64,000 nt of DNA from Okapia johnstoni (Eukaryota > Chordata > Mammalia > Artiodactyla > Giraffidae), in contig CM044306.1 of NCBI GenBank assembly GCA_024291935.2, positions 21,957,001 to 22,021,000 on the forward strand. The letters are read 5' to 3'. The notes beneath the pieces were generated by a model. It was not told the origin of the DNA, made no database searches, and saw nothing but the letters and a program-made list of their open reading frames with translations. The translations under genes were made by a program, and so were the position numbers. The stretch's first letter is position 1. The number at the start of each line of letters is the position of its first letter. Below are positions 1-31,600 of this stretch, piece after piece.

Positions 1-2590
<2,590 letters not shown>

Positions 2591-2940
2591 GCTTGCCCAC
2601 GCTAGGCTCCTCCCATTATCTGTGAAGGGGAGAATCCATCCCCCGTTCCGCTTTCGCCCGTATTCCTGTCCGGTCCTTTCATATTCCGCCACCCTATACT
2701 TACTTATATATTCTGAAAAGACCCAGAGTAATAGAAGTCTAACATCAGGAATCGGTTTTAAACTTTAAAACATGGAACATATCCCCCTTTGGTATGCCAA
2801 AGTGGTATAGTCCGACTTCCTATTAGGCATGCGCAGCGAAGGTACCCGATGACGTGGGTAGTGGAAGCCGGAAGTCAGCTGGATTGCGCAGGCGTGATAA
2901 AGGGGCTTTGCTAGAGCGGCCTAATCCTCCCAGGTGTAGT
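2591..2940. promoter_or_regulatory. RPL19 promoter and upstream NRF1/CRE/ETS-like module
   Basis: The segment immediately upstream of the RPL19 start is pyrimidine-rich and has no obvious TATA box at -30. Some 230-330 bases further up lies a compact cluster: GCATGCGCAG (NRF1-like, ~2828), TGACGTGG (CRE half-site, ~2851), CCGGAAGT (ETS/GABP-like, ~2868) and TTGCGCAGGCG (second NRF1-like, ~2884). Such clusters are typical of housekeeping and often bidirectional CpG-island promoters. The motif calls are by eye. Confidence 0.55.
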
Positions 2941-3475
2941 GGGTTCTGTGGAAGGATGTTTTATTAATGGGGGGAGAAAATAAAGCAAGAGAGAATGAGA
3001 TCAGATACCAGACAAAAGCAACCTTTTATTCACCCTCCCAGTAATTGGGGAACGCTGGAGTGCAGGACATTAGTTTTTGAGCCACTGTGGTCCTTAATCA
3101 CTTAGTGCCTCCGTTTCCTCCTCTGTATAGTGTACCTAGTTATGATATACCTAATTTGCAAAAGGCGTTAAGACAAGCTCCATGATGGCAGGAACCAGTC
3201 TTGGGTTTGGCTCATACAGCTTTGCACATAAGTAAGCACTTGAGAAATAGCAAGTGAGTGAAAGAATAGTTGGAAAGTCTTTAAAAAAATCAAACAACAG
3301 GACCTCTCATAGTTCTTTCTTCTTGCTTCGGAGAACCGAAGTCTTTTGGTTAAGAACCCAAGGAGAACATTCCAGGGTCCAAGAAACATAAATCTGAGTT
3401 CTGGTTCTAACTCCTTGCTTTGCTCCAGCTGGTAACCCCATATCTATCATCTGAACTTTCCTGGCTGCTAAATAG

Positions 3476-3694
3476 AGCATGCATGCTAAGTCGCTTCAGT
3501 TGTGTCCTACTCTTTGTGACCCTTTTGGCTGTAGTCCTCCAGGTTTCTCTGTCCATGGTATTCTCCAGGCAAGAATACTGAAGTGGGTTGTCATTTCCTC
3601 CTTCAGGAGATCTTCCTGACCCGGATATTGAACTTTCCTCTCATGTCCCCCATATTAGGTGGGTGCTTTACTACTAGCGCTAGCTGGGAAGCCC
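3476..3694 (-). repeat. Bov-tA SINE
   Basis: The reverse complement carries the Bov-tA signature: the gcttcc-type tRNA-like head, tggagaag-like middle, cagtattcttgcctgg block and gacttagc tail (here antisense). It is flanked by an imperfect 9-base target-site duplication, gctaaatag (3467-3475) and gctgaatag (3695-3703). Confidence 0.85.
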
Positions 3695-3732
3695 GCTGAA
3701 TAGTGCTGATGAGATCCAAAAGAGGAAGGGAA

Positions 3733-3872
3733 AGAAATTCCCTGACGGTCCAGAGGTTTTGACTCTGTGCTTTCACTGCCTGAGGGCCCAGGTTTGATCC
3801 TTGGTCAGGGAACTAGGATCCCTCAAGCAGTGTGGTATGGCCACACTCACCCCCTCAAAAAAAAAAAAAAAA
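3733..3872 (+). repeat. CHR-type tRNA-derived SINE with poly(A) tail
   Basis: The sequence has the CHR SINE consensus (ttccctgacggtccagaggtt, then gtttgatccttggtcaggga) and ends in an A run. A perfect 12-base target-site duplication, agaggaagggaa, sits at 3721-3732 and 3873-3884. Confidence 0.85.
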
Positions 3873-4119
3873 AGAGGAAGGGAAGCAAAATTTATGCCAC
3901 TTTTTCACAATAGAGAAATTGAAAACCCAGGTCTTTCTATAAAACCCAGGCCTTCTCTGTCATGCCAGGCTCTCTTGTGTCCAAGGGAAAGATGGGAGCC
4001 CTGCTTAGGGTTGGATCTTAGGGCTGACCCACACCTGTTGCAAAGCCCAGGGTGAGAAGGAGGAGTCACTGTAGTCCACAGACTCCACTCCAGCAGAACA
4101 CAGCAGGCTGGCTTATTTT

Positions 4120-4235
4120 GTTTTACTTTTAGCAGCGCAGGTTTCCAGGATCTTAGTTCCCCAGTCAGGGATTAAACCTGGGCCCTCAGCAGTGAAAGTG
4201 TGGACTCCTAACCACTAGACTGCCAGAAAACTCCC
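4120..4235 (-). repeat. CHR-type SINE, antisense
   Basis: Antisense CHR SINE (cttagttccccagtcaggga, then ctaaccactagactgccag). It is flanked by a 15-base duplication with one mismatch at 4105-4119 and 4236-4250. Confidence 0.8.
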
Positions 4236-5089
4236 AGGTTGGCTTATTTTCGAGTCATTGAACCTGGGCAAATCTCCATTCTACTTCTCATTTCTCTTTT
4301 TTGTGGAGCCCGGGAAGGGGTCAAGTAAGGTGGTAACAGGTCCTCCTGTCAAAATTGACACTCTCCCCTCCTTTCCCCACCCCACCCCTGCCCTGCACAG
4401 CATCTTACAGCATCTCCAAACATCTCAGAAACCCATCATTTAATTTCCTCTTCCCCCAAAAAATCCCAGGTGACAAAGACACCACAGTACCAGCAAACCC
4501 ATTGTACAGGAGAGTTGTACTGATGTGCCAAGAGCCACACCACCAGAAAGAGCCTGAACCAAACTGACACAAGGTCTCTTGCCAGAATCCTCTATTCCTT
4601 TTAGCTTCACAGATTATGGTGGTTGGGGTCCAGGCCTTGGATATCTGTCCCCAAATAAGGGATGAAGGGGGAAACAATTCCAGGTCACAGGTCATTAGAT
4701 CTGATTTTCGCCACTCTCCAGTCTCAGCTCCACATTTCTTCCTCCTCTTCCCTCTCTACCCAGGAACACAGACCTCACCCAGGCCCACCTCTGGCCTTTT
4801 GGAAAGGCTTGGGGGATAGCTATTAGCGCTAGGGCAATAGGACTCCTGAATCCCTGGGATTTCTTGTTGCTGTCTCTGCTGAACTCCGTTTGGACACCCT
4901 CCCCACCCCAGCTTCAGCCTCCAACCATCCAGCACCAACCTATTGGGGAGGGAGGGGCCTTTCTGTTTGTCTCAAGGCGGCCTGGGACAACAGTGGGGAG
5001 AAAGGAGTTAAAGCCGGGTCCCAGGATCACCAGGGATGGGAAGTTCCGGTGGCCCAGCCTGGAATGGAATGGGGAGACCAGCTAGGAAG

Positions 5090-5612
5090 AGCGGTTTGGG
5101 ACGGAAGCGGGGGGCGGTGCCAGCCATGCTAATCCGCGCTTCGGTTCCATCCGCGCTTGGCATCCACTGGAAAACAGCACCCCCGTACCCCCCCTACCCC
5201 CGCCCTCAGCCCCTTAGCAAGGTTTCTAATGTCCCCCAGAGTGGCCGCCCTCATCCTAGGCCAGTCGGAGACCTGAGCTCGCCGGGAGAGGCGTGCGTCC
5301 CTGCAGCCTCCCTCCCATTGTCTGTGCAGAGCAAGCGGAGGGGCTGCGAGGGGCGGGGCCGCGACTGGCGGAGGGAGGGAGGGAGGGAGGGAGGGGGCGG
5401 GGGGAGATGCTGAGCCTTCAGGGGAGGAGGAGGCGGCGGCAGCAGAGGAGAGAGCGGGAGGAGGGAGGGAACGCAGGAAGAGGGCAACCGAAGGCCGGGC
5501 CAGGTGGCTGGACCGGGTGCTGGCTACGCTGCTCTCGGTTCCGACGGCCTTTCTCATGCGTTGAGGGCGCCCGGCTGGGCCGGGCCGGCAGCCGGAGGGG
5601 AGGCTCCTCTCC
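5090..5612 (+). promoter_or_regulatory. CACNB1: CACNB1 CpG-island promoter and 5' UTR
   Basis: The segment is GC- and CpG-rich, with GC boxes (ggggcggggcc near 5350) and a GGGA tandem run at about 5373-5397. It ends at the CACNB1 start codon at 5613. No TATA box is obvious. The exact transcription start cannot be set from sequence alone. Long minus-strand open frames here are by-products of GC richness. Confidence 0.7.
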
Positions 5613-22507
<16,895 letters not shown>

Positions 22508-22592
22508 GGGGCAGAGGCTACACAGTGGGAGGAAGGGCTCTTGAGCCCAAGGGAGAGGAGGGACAGGGGGCTCACCACGGAGGTGTATCTTG

Positions 22593-22606
22593 CCTCCAGA
22601 GGGCGC
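22593..22606 (+). promoter_or_regulatory. CTCF-like motif in CACNB1 3' UTR
   Basis: CCTCCAGAGGGCGC matches the CTCF core at all but one of the strong positions. It was recognised by eye. Binding is inferred. Confidence 0.45.
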
Positions 22607-23487
22607 TGTCTCCCTCCTTTCAGATGCCTTTGCTCAGTTTGGGGTTTCTTTGGTGGTAACCTTCCACCCAGCTCCTGGGAGTCCCTTAAGCCTCAGCGGC
22701 AGGTTTTTACCTACCTGCTGTGGATGGATGGAAGATGCCCACCTTTCTGCAGTATCCCCTTCTCCACCTCAGGGGGCTCTCTCCCCTCACCCAGAGAAAA
22801 GGTGCACTTCCTTAACTCCTTCTACTCCGGGCTCTAAATGAGGGTCCTAAAATGGTGTGGCCCTTTCTTTTTCCACCCTGGAGTATTTGGGAACGGGGGG
22901 GAGGGGCTTTTCCTGGAGAGGGAGACCACAGACTCTTAAAGTGAGGGCTCTCTTCCCCAAACCCCGGATTCAGCGTCCTTAACCATGAGCCCCGCCCCCA
23001 GCACCTGCCCGCAGCTTCCTGGTTTCATTGTCTGGGAGGCGAAAGCTACAGCACTGGAAGCCCCATGGGGAGCTGTCTCACGGAGTTGTCTGGGTAGATG
23101 TTGGCAGGCATCAGGTGTAGTGCCCTGTGCCTGCCCAGGACCTAGAACCCTGAAGAGGAGGCCACCCCAGAGGCTGCTCCCCTCACCACCACCTCCATGC
23201 CTCAAGCCTTTGCCTACCCCAGGAATGAGCTTTGCCTACAACATCCCTTGCCTGCTGCCATCAGAAGAGGGGGCCCCTCTGCATCTGAGCCCCCCCATCC
23301 TCTCGTCACCTGGGCCCATGGAACACTGATCCGCCTCATTTTGAAACCAAAAAAACTGCTCCTTCACTCTCACCCTGAGGCCCCAGGGAAGAGGCCCTGT
23401 GGTTGGTGCCCCAGAGTTAATCACCACCCCAGGGGTTGCCTCTGGACGTCAGATCTCCCCTGGGGGTGGGGTGGGGTGGGGGGCTTG

Positions 23488-23514
23488 GCTGCTGCTGCTG
23501 CTGCTGCTGCTGCT
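23488..23514 (+). repeat. (GCT)9 trinucleotide tract in CACNB1 3' UTR
   Basis: Nine uninterrupted GCT units, giving CUG repeats in the long-form CACNB1 mRNA. Confidence 0.95.
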
Positions 23515-23934
23515 CTGTATTTGCCTCTTGTAATTCTGTCCTTTACCCATGTCCACTCCGCCCAGGAGAGGCCTTGGTATCCCCTCTGCCCTGGAGTGTC
23601 CCTCTGCCTAGCATCCCATAGCCCAGCAGCCCTGCCCCCCAGCACCCAGCTGGGCCAGAGAGAGCCGATTGTGCCAACGAGGACTGGGCCTTGCCCGGCT
23701 GCCCGCCTCAGGGATGGGCACCTCATGCCTGTCTCGCCACCTCCTGTGCCAATGTTGTCCCACCCCACCCCCCACCTGGGGTGGGGTGCAGCTTCCACTT
23801 ACTGGTTAGAAGAGACCACTGCCCAACCTTTTCCTTTTCCTGTCTGGTGTCCTGTGCCCCCATCTGTCTGTCTGTTCGTCTGTACTGCCCTAGAAGTATT
23901 TTGCCACATATAAAACCGCCGTCCTGTCCTTTGC

Positions 23935-26900
23935 GCCGCCTCCCAGGCCTGCTTCTTTGTCCCCATCACTCGCCACTTGCCACTCGGTTGCCAGCCTAGG
24001 TGTGTGGGAGCTGCTGATTTGCAGGGAGGGAGAGTGAAGCGGTGGGTGCAGGAGTCAGCTGCGCCCTGAGGGATTCGCTCAGCGGGAGAGATGGCGCTTT
24101 GACTTGTGACTCTGACACATTATGTTCAAGCCTGACAGGAGCTGCGTGGCCAATCTCAGCTCCACTCCACCCCAAGCCCCATACCTGTCCTATCTCCCTG
24201 TAAGTAGAGCCAGGGAAAACCGGAAGCGGTAGAGGGAAGTGGAGTGTCCCAGATGTCATTCAGGGGGTCAGATCCAGAGCCACTGGCTCACAGTCTTAGA
24301 AGCATGTGTGTTTTTCTGCTCCTGTGGCCTCAGCTGCTCCTGGGCTCCTCAGGGAGGGAAGAGCTGAACTTCCGGCTTCCTCCACTGACGCCTCCACGAC
24401 AACCCCCACGCCGGCCACTGCTAACTAGCTTTGTGAGAGAGAAGTGGAGGTCTGTTTGGGGCAGGGGTAGAGAATTGGAAACTCCCCCAGTCCCAGACTG
24501 AAAGAAAGAGGAAAAGCCAGAAAGAAAGTCAGCGGGTGAGAGTGACAGTTCCTGCTGTCATCACCTGGCAGGATGTAGACTTGTCTGCCTCACATAGCAC
24601 CCAGAAACCATTTCTCCACTCTCCTGGTTCTTGTTCTTGGGGTAGTAGACCCAGATAATCCTGTCCAGAGTGTGCATGTGTGTGTGTGTGTCTGTGTGTC
24701 TGTGTGTATACAGGGCAACGGACATTCAGACCCTGCAGATGAGGGGTTAGCAAGCCCAAAGAAAGAGGAACTGGACAGGCCCACAGGTTGAGTGACTGGC
24801 TCATGGTCAACAGGGAGGTGATAGCAAAGCCAGCACTGCTGGGACTGGAGCCCGTTCTGCCTCCCATTGTGGTGCTTTTCCCCTTGCCTTGCATTGGAAT
24901 CAATCTTTCTCTCCCGTGTTTATTCATTGAGCAGACATTTATTGAGCATTTACTATGTACCAGGCACAAGTCTTAAGTGGGAGCAGCAGACAGTTCACAA
25001 GGTAGCTCTCTGATGTGGGAAGCAACGGGTCTTAGGGCAACCGGGAAGAGAAGTCCCTGCCTTAACCTGGGGAGATCAGGAAGGGCTTCCTGGAGGAGGT
25101 GAGGCTTGAGCAGAGTCTAGAAGGCTGGTTAGGAGTTAACCTGCAGAGAATGAGGGAAAGTGTTCAAGGCAGAGGAAGCAAGTGACATGCATGACACATT
25201 CTTGACACTTCACCTGCAAAGGGTGCTTTCAAGGTGAAGGGAAGAGTGGGGTCACAGGAGCATAGATTTGAGGGGGCCTACCTGGGAAACAGCTGCAGTG
25301 CTCCAGGTGAGAAATAAGGGTTTGCAGTGGAACAGGTAAGGAGGCAGTGGCTGCAAGAGACAAATAGTGTTTAGGATTGAGAGTTCTTAGAGAGCAATTG
25401 GAAGTGGCTAGTGAGAGAGAGAGGCATGTGGGTGACTGTGGGTGATGGTCTTCCCAGACATAGAGGAAGCAAGTGAAAAAAACAGGTTAGAGGCAGACAT
25501 TAATTTTGGACAAAGTGGGCACAAGTCTAAGTGGGAGCTGCAGACAGCTCCTCCTGTGGGAGGACATCCAAGAGGGAAAGAGCAGAAAACAGGCTCCGTC
25601 TGGGGCTCCACAGAGAACTCCATCTGCAGTGGATCCTGCTATTTTCAATCAAAGGTAGGGGTCATTAGCTTCAGTTTACAGATAAAGCTCTGTGAGGTTA
25701 AGCAGTTTGTCCATAGCTACACAGCCATCAAGCAAGGACTTGAACTGAGATCTTCAGATTTCAAGTTCTGTGGTGTCCATGACCCCCAAGTCTTGTGCTG
25801 ATTCCCCTGGGCCAGGATGCCCTGGTTTCTGCAAGGGGAGGGGTGCTGGGCAGGAAGAAGCAGGTGTCTAAGTATGTTTCTCTCTTCTCGCTACATGCCT
25901 TCTGCTTAAAATTGCATTCGCCCAGAACTTGCAGGTAGGGGTATTTCTAGGTGGTTTGGAGATATTGAGAGATAAGGGGAGAGAGATTCTTGTCTCTTGG
26001 TAACCACCAACCCTCAACCATCACACAATAAGCATGTTGGTGGTTGTCAACACGTGAGGATTTCAATGACCATTAAGTCAGTTGGGACTAGGCCCAGAGA
26101 GGCTGATGCTCCTACCGCAGCCACCTCAGGGGCTCAGGAACTGAGATGCCGGGGACGCCTCCTACCTCCCTCCTTGACCAGCTGCTTCTGTCTTTTCAGC
26201 AGTTTCTGCCCCAGAGTGAGCTAAGGTCAGAGAGGTTGAAGGTTTCCCTTGCTGGGAGCAGGGCAGAAGATGGGGTGGTTTCCAGCTCAGTACCCTCAAG
26301 AAAAATCTCATCTTAGCCCCAGTTATCACATCCACAGACAAGTGTGCCTTGGCTCCCTTCTAAATCAGGCATTCCCCCCACTGTAGTTGTTTTTTTGGGT
26401 GCGTATATTTGTCTCCCTAACTAGATGGCAAGCTCCATGAGACCCAGACAGGGCCTGTTCTGTCTGCTTGGCATGTTTCTAATTCCTGACTCACATTTGT
26501 CAAATGAATGAATAAATGAATGAGTGCCCCCTGAAGATCCAAGCTCTGGGCCTCACAGCAGAGGCAGCTCATGTCTGTTTACTGAATGTGCTCCAGTGAG
26601 CAGTAACAGTCATTTTCAATTCTACAATTGATGGTGGGGGCAGGGTGCACTAAGAGGTTCCTTCCCTCTTCCCACCCTCCACACCCCCCAGGAAACAGAT
26701 GGTAAAAATGCTTTAAATATTGCTGCTTCCCCTAGCACATTTCTGAGCCGCTACCCTACCCCACCCCGGCGCAGCCCAGCTCATTTTTAACTAGGGCTGA
26801 AATGGAATCAGCCTAGATGGGCTCTGGTAGTCAATTCTCCTTCCATCTAACTCTGGGCACCACTTTGTGTGGGATGAAAATTCTGTATTTAGTGAACTTT

Positions 26901-28480
26901 TCCCTCTTCTCTCCACAAACTACCCAGCCTTCCTCAGTCCTCTTCAACTTGCGTTCATACTCCTTTTTTAATACTCCAAACACCATTTCTCAGGCTGTAA
27001 CTTAGCTTATAGCCCTTCAGTCCAAAAGCAACACATCCCCACTGTGCACCAGGCTCCGGGCTGATGGGAGTGGGCAGTGGGGAATACACAGGTGAGAGAG
27101 ACATGACCCCACCCTCTAGGACTCATAGTTGATTGGAGAAAGCAGACAGGCCAGTTATCATCTCAGTGTAGAAAGGAAGCTCCATTTGACTGGAGAACCA
27201 GGCCAGGGCTTGGGAAGTAGGTGGCTTATGTAGTGGGCACTTGAAGGGATTTAAGAACCCACCTTTCTGAGAAGGTGAAAGGCGCTCAGATGGAGGAAAC
27301 ACAGAAGCAAAATCATAGTTGGGCACGTGTGGGCAAGAACCATGGAGGCAGAGCATGGGGGATAACCCGTAAAGGCAGGTGGGATGTTGTTCTTGGGGGT
27401 TCTTCAATGTCAGGTGAGGAGATGGATCTGAATCCAGTGGGCAACAGGGAGCCATTGAAGGTTTTTGAGCTGTGGAGTAACAGATGCTGAGCTGTGCTTG
27501 AGAAAGGTTAATAGGGCTATGAGGAGGATGCTCTAGGTAAAGGGGAGGCAGGGAGACCAGTTAAAGGATTGTTCTCTTGGGGGAGAGGAGCACTGATGGG
27601 CTGTAGGTGGGCAGTGGCAGTGGGCTGGAAGAAGCTGAGTCTCTTGTGTGGTGATGGGTCTCTCTTAACTGCCCCCTCCGCCTGATGTTGGTTTGCTTTC
27701 TTTACATCTCCTTTTGTCTTCTGGTTTCCCCCAGTTTATGCAAAGAAGGAAATTCACACACAAACAACAACAAGAAGTTCCCCCCTTCCTCCGTCTCTTC
27801 CAGTCAGGTTCTCTCTTGGCCCGGGCTCTCCTTCACGGTCTCAGTATCCTGGACCCCTTTGTAGGGTCTTGGCTGAAGGCTCTCTCTCTTTGCTCCATCC
27901 CTATCTTCAGATGCCCACTCTTGGAAATCAGAAAGCTATGCCCAAGCAGGTGGTTTGCCAGCAAATCATGGGAGCAGCACTGCTTTACTCCTAGGAGCTG
28001 CCCAACACCAAGGAGCCTGCAGAAGGAGAGGACACCCAGCCCTCCCTAAGGGAGCTCACTAGAAGGAGGCCTAAAGGCTCACACTGGTGAAACAACTGGA
28101 GACCTGTTGAGGGTTGGAACATTCTCCCAGCTCACAGAGGATCCATGAGCCCTCTCTGCCTCACACAGCTAGTAGGTACAGAAGGTGGGTAGCTTAGGGT
28201 TTTGCTTGTTTTGAGTGCCCACATGGCACTTGGAGAAGGGAGAGCTGGCATCTAGTGTGGGCCCCTGTGCTGGGATTCCTGATTTGCAGAGGAGACTAGT
28301 CCACCCAGAGAACTCAGGGGTTTCCTCAGGGGGAGGGGGAGGATTTAAATTCTGGACCCCGTTTTCCTTGCACTTCCAGGGCTCTGGACAGGTTGCTCAT
28401 TGTCCCTGTGAGGTCCATGGTGCCCTCCTGGGGCCAGCGTCCCAGGGGATTCCCAGGCCCCTTAAGGGACAGACTCACGG
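23935..28480. other. CACNB1-ARL5C intergenic segment
   Basis: No gene is seen. It contains a GT microsatellite (~24676-24708), an L2 3' end (~26395-26525), and two diverged copies of one old interspersed repeat (~25010-25210 and ~27050-27480) with the shared theme of a tail resembling aggcagagg-aa-gtgcaaagg. Confidence 0.5.
26395..26525 (+). repeat. L2 LINE 3' end
   Basis: Diverged L2 terminus: tagatggcaagctccatgag, cctgttctgtctgcttgg, and aatgaatgaataaatgaatg. Confidence 0.6.
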
Positions 28481-28489
28481 GGCTTCGGA

Positions 28490-28608
28490 GACCTCATAGG
28501 CAAAGCTTGTGAGAGCCTTCCCCAGGGGGCGGGGCTGCAAGAACCTGGGCTTGACCTGGGCCCCGAAGTCCCCCCCGAGTCCTAGCCCTGTCTGACTCGG
28601 GACGTGCC
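28490..28608 (+). promoter_or_regulatory. ARL5C: ARL5C proximal promoter and 5' UTR
   Basis: A GC box (gggggcggggct, 28525-28536) lies 73 bases upstream of the ARL5C ATG. No TATA box is evident. The transcription start was not determined. Confidence 0.45.
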
Positions 28609-28654
28609 ATGGGGCAACTGATGGCCAAGTTGATGAGCATCTTCGGGGAACGGG
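28609..28654 (+). CDS. ARL5C: ARL5C exon 1
   Basis: 15 codons, [15 protein letters not shown], plus one base. The Gly2 and amphipathic N-terminal helix suit a myristoylated ARF-like protein. Start context gtgccATGG, donor gtaaga. Confidence 0.92.
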
Positions 28655-31600
28655 GTAAGAGGCACATAAGTCATCCAAGTGACCGCTTTGAACCAGCTCC
28701 CACCTGTTACCCGCCCCCTCTCTCCCCCTCAACCTGGGGAGGAGGTCTGGGAAGATACGATGGGGCACCTCAGGCTCAAAGAATCCTGCGCAGGGGCTCC
28801 CTGCCTGCTCCGAAGTCTCCCCTGCCCCTCCCCGCCCACTCCTCGTCGGTCGCGCGCTTCGGTGCATCCCTGGGCGCGCGGCCCGGCGAGCCTCCTTCCT
28901 CGGGCTAAACGCCGTCGCCGGTTTCCTACGGTCGTGACTTCACGCTCAGCTCTTTATTCACACCCCTTTCTCTTGGCAAGAAGCCCTGAGCTCCTCGGAC
29001 CTTTTGCACAATCATTTTTCTGGAAATGTGAAGAGGGGAAAGTGGGGTTCGGCTCTCATTTCCGCTGCCCCGAGGTGGCTCAGGGGTCCCGTCCCGGTGG
29101 GAAAGAAACCTGTCCTGTTAGTTTCTTGTGGGGGAAGGGGGCCCGGGAGTAGAAGTAGTACCGTGGGCCGAGGTCCCCCAGCCTGCTGGGAACACTTGTC
29201 TCCTTCCTGGGAGGCCTTGTGGGGCACACAATCCCTTGGTCATCGGGTTTGGCCCTGACCCTGCCCTTCCCCCGGATGCCTCCAGAGCACAAGGTTATCA
29301 TCGTGGGACTGGACAATGCAGGGAAGACCACCATTCTCTACCAGTTGTAAGTGACACTCGGATGGGGAGGGGGCTGGGCCTTCCCACCAGACTGACAGTC
29401 ATTTGGACCAATCACCGGAGCCCTTTCCTGGGTCTCTTGTAGCCGGGAGGACAGACAGGCGGAACGCTGGTGTGACCTTCCTGATACAGAGGCCCCTCGG
29501 TTCAGTGGCTTCTCAGTCAGGCATTCGAATCCTGCTCGATATGAGCAACCCCACTGCTCCCTGCCATCTACGCGCGGTCCCTGCCAACGCCGGTTGCGAG
29601 CTTAAAGCTGTCCAAACCTGACCGATGATCTCCTGCTTCGCTCCCCTTAGCGTCAGGTCTCTGCTAACTCCGGCACCCCAGCCTGTGTCTTCATTTTTTC
29701 TCCCCCTTTCAGTCCCTTCTCAGACTGGAGAAGGAAATGGCACCCCACTCCGGTATTCTTGCCTGGAAAATCCCATGGACGGAGGAGCCTGGCGGGCTAC
29801 AGTCCATGGGGTAGCAAAGAGTCGGACACGACTGAGCGACTTCACTCACTCACTTTCAGACCCAAAAGGGAAGGCCAGCTTTGGGTCTGGCTGGACTCTG
29901 TAGGTCCTGGTCTAGCAGAGCCTGGCACGTGTGCGTTTCCCGATATTCACTCTCTGGATGGCATCTCTCCTGTTTGGAACTTTCTGAGTATTTACTTAGG
30001 AAAATTCTCCCTGGAAAAGTATAATTTTTCCTGAAGAAAAGAGAAATTCAAACAACATGAGCATATATATATATAGTAAAGTTCCCTCTCAACCCTAACT
30101 CCCAGTTTTATGTCCCAGGTTTTCCAGAAGTATTTCCTACATATAAAAACATGTGTTTTTCCTAAGTCACTTTGAACAAAGCCCCTCTCTGAAGGCCCTC
30201 ATTTATGTCTGTCTCCTTTTTTTCAATCCCTTGCTACTCGAACTGTGGCCCACAGACTGGAGGCATTGACATCAGCTGGAAGCTTGTTAGAAATGCAAAA
30301 TGTTGGGCCCAGTCCAGACCCTCTGGATCAGAATCTGCCATTTAGTAAGACTCAACTGCATATTAAAGTTGGGGGAGACTGTTCTAATGAGTCTCCCCTC
30401 TCTGGGGTCCAAGTCAAGCAGGACTTGGTCTCACTCCTGTCTGCATTCCCTCATCCCCAGCAGAGGCTCTGTCAACCTGGGCTGAGTTGCTCTGAGTTAG
30501 ATTCAGCCTGACTTAAGGTGGGGGCCAGAGCTGACAGTGGACTGGGCTGAGTGGTTGGTGCCCTCTCCTACCTCCCTAGCCTGACAAATGAGGTGGTCCA
30601 TACATGTCCCACCATCGGTAGTAACATGGAGGAGATTGTTCTGCAAAAGACCCACTTCCTCATGTGGGACATAGGAGGACAGGAGGCTCTGCGCTCCACC
30701 TGGAACACATACTACTCCAACACTGAGGTGAGGAGGCTGCCTGGGCTGGAGGAGCTGTGTGATATTAGCCAGTCACTTAACCTCTCTGAGCCTTGGTTCC
30801 CCCACTGTGAGATGAAGACTGTAATAATGGCCTCTCTGGGACTTCCCTGGTGGTCCAGTGTTTAAGACTCTGTGCTTCTACTGAAGTGGGTGTGGGTTTA
30901 ATCCCTGGTTGGGGAACTAAGAGCCCACATGACGTGCAACTTGACCAAAGAATTTTTTCAAAAATGATCTCATGAGTTGTTGTGAAAAATTAAAAAATTA
31001 AACAAGACCTAATTCAGATGTGTTGAATACTTAATGCAGCACTATGCCTGTTAAAATTTTTGAATACTTTCTGGCAGCTTTGTCTGCTAGCTGGCAGCTT
31101 TCTGTTTGATGCATCAGATGGGGTAAGCTCTTTGTCTCTGGGGGCCTTACTTTCTCACTCTAGCAGCAGCAGAATCCAGTGGTTTCATTCCTATAGTGAG
31201 AGCTGATTTCAAGCCCCAGCGCTACCACTCTTAGGCTGTATGGCTGGGGGCAAGATATGCCACATCACCTCACTGACCTTCAGTCTCCTAGTTTGTAAAT
31301 GGGGATAGTAACAGTTCCAGTTCCACAAGGTTGTGGTGAGACCCAAGTGGAGTCACAATGCCCAGGACTTGGTATAACTTCTGGCACACAATCAGAAGTT
31401 GTGCTCTGTCCACCCTGGGTCTGGATAAAAAGAGAATTCAAATGGGACTAGGGCAGTGAGGTCTTGAGACTGGACAGTTTGTTTTCTGTGGGGCTCACAT
31501 CAAGGCAGAGTAAAGTGGGAAGAGACACATTCATGGGATGAACGAATGTGTGTGTCATCACTCACAACTTCCTTCTGCTGGCCAGTTCATCATCCTTGTG

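Larger units (their letters stand above)
2941..5089. other. RPL19-CACNB1 intergenic segment
   Basis: This is intergenic DNA with three ruminant SINE insertions (listed separately). Between 4240 and 5090 it is single-copy sequence with no ORF that I trust. Confidence 0.6.
22508..23930 (+). other. CACNB1: CACNB1 long-form 3' UTR
   Basis: This is single-copy, pyrimidine-rich sequence after the 22507 stop, with a (GCT)9 tract at 23488-23514. A TATAAA variant hexamer at 23909-23914, followed by GU/U-rich sequence, is the best candidate polyadenylation signal. The end coordinate is approximate. Confidence 0.5.

Noticed and set aside
23436..23621. Poly-Cys / poly-Ala frames over the GCT tract
   Set aside because: They are translations of the trinucleotide repeat in an untranslated region and not coding.
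24529..24969. 146-codon minus-strand frame with His/Thr repeats
   Set aside because: It comes from the GT microsatellite around 24676-24708 read in antisense.
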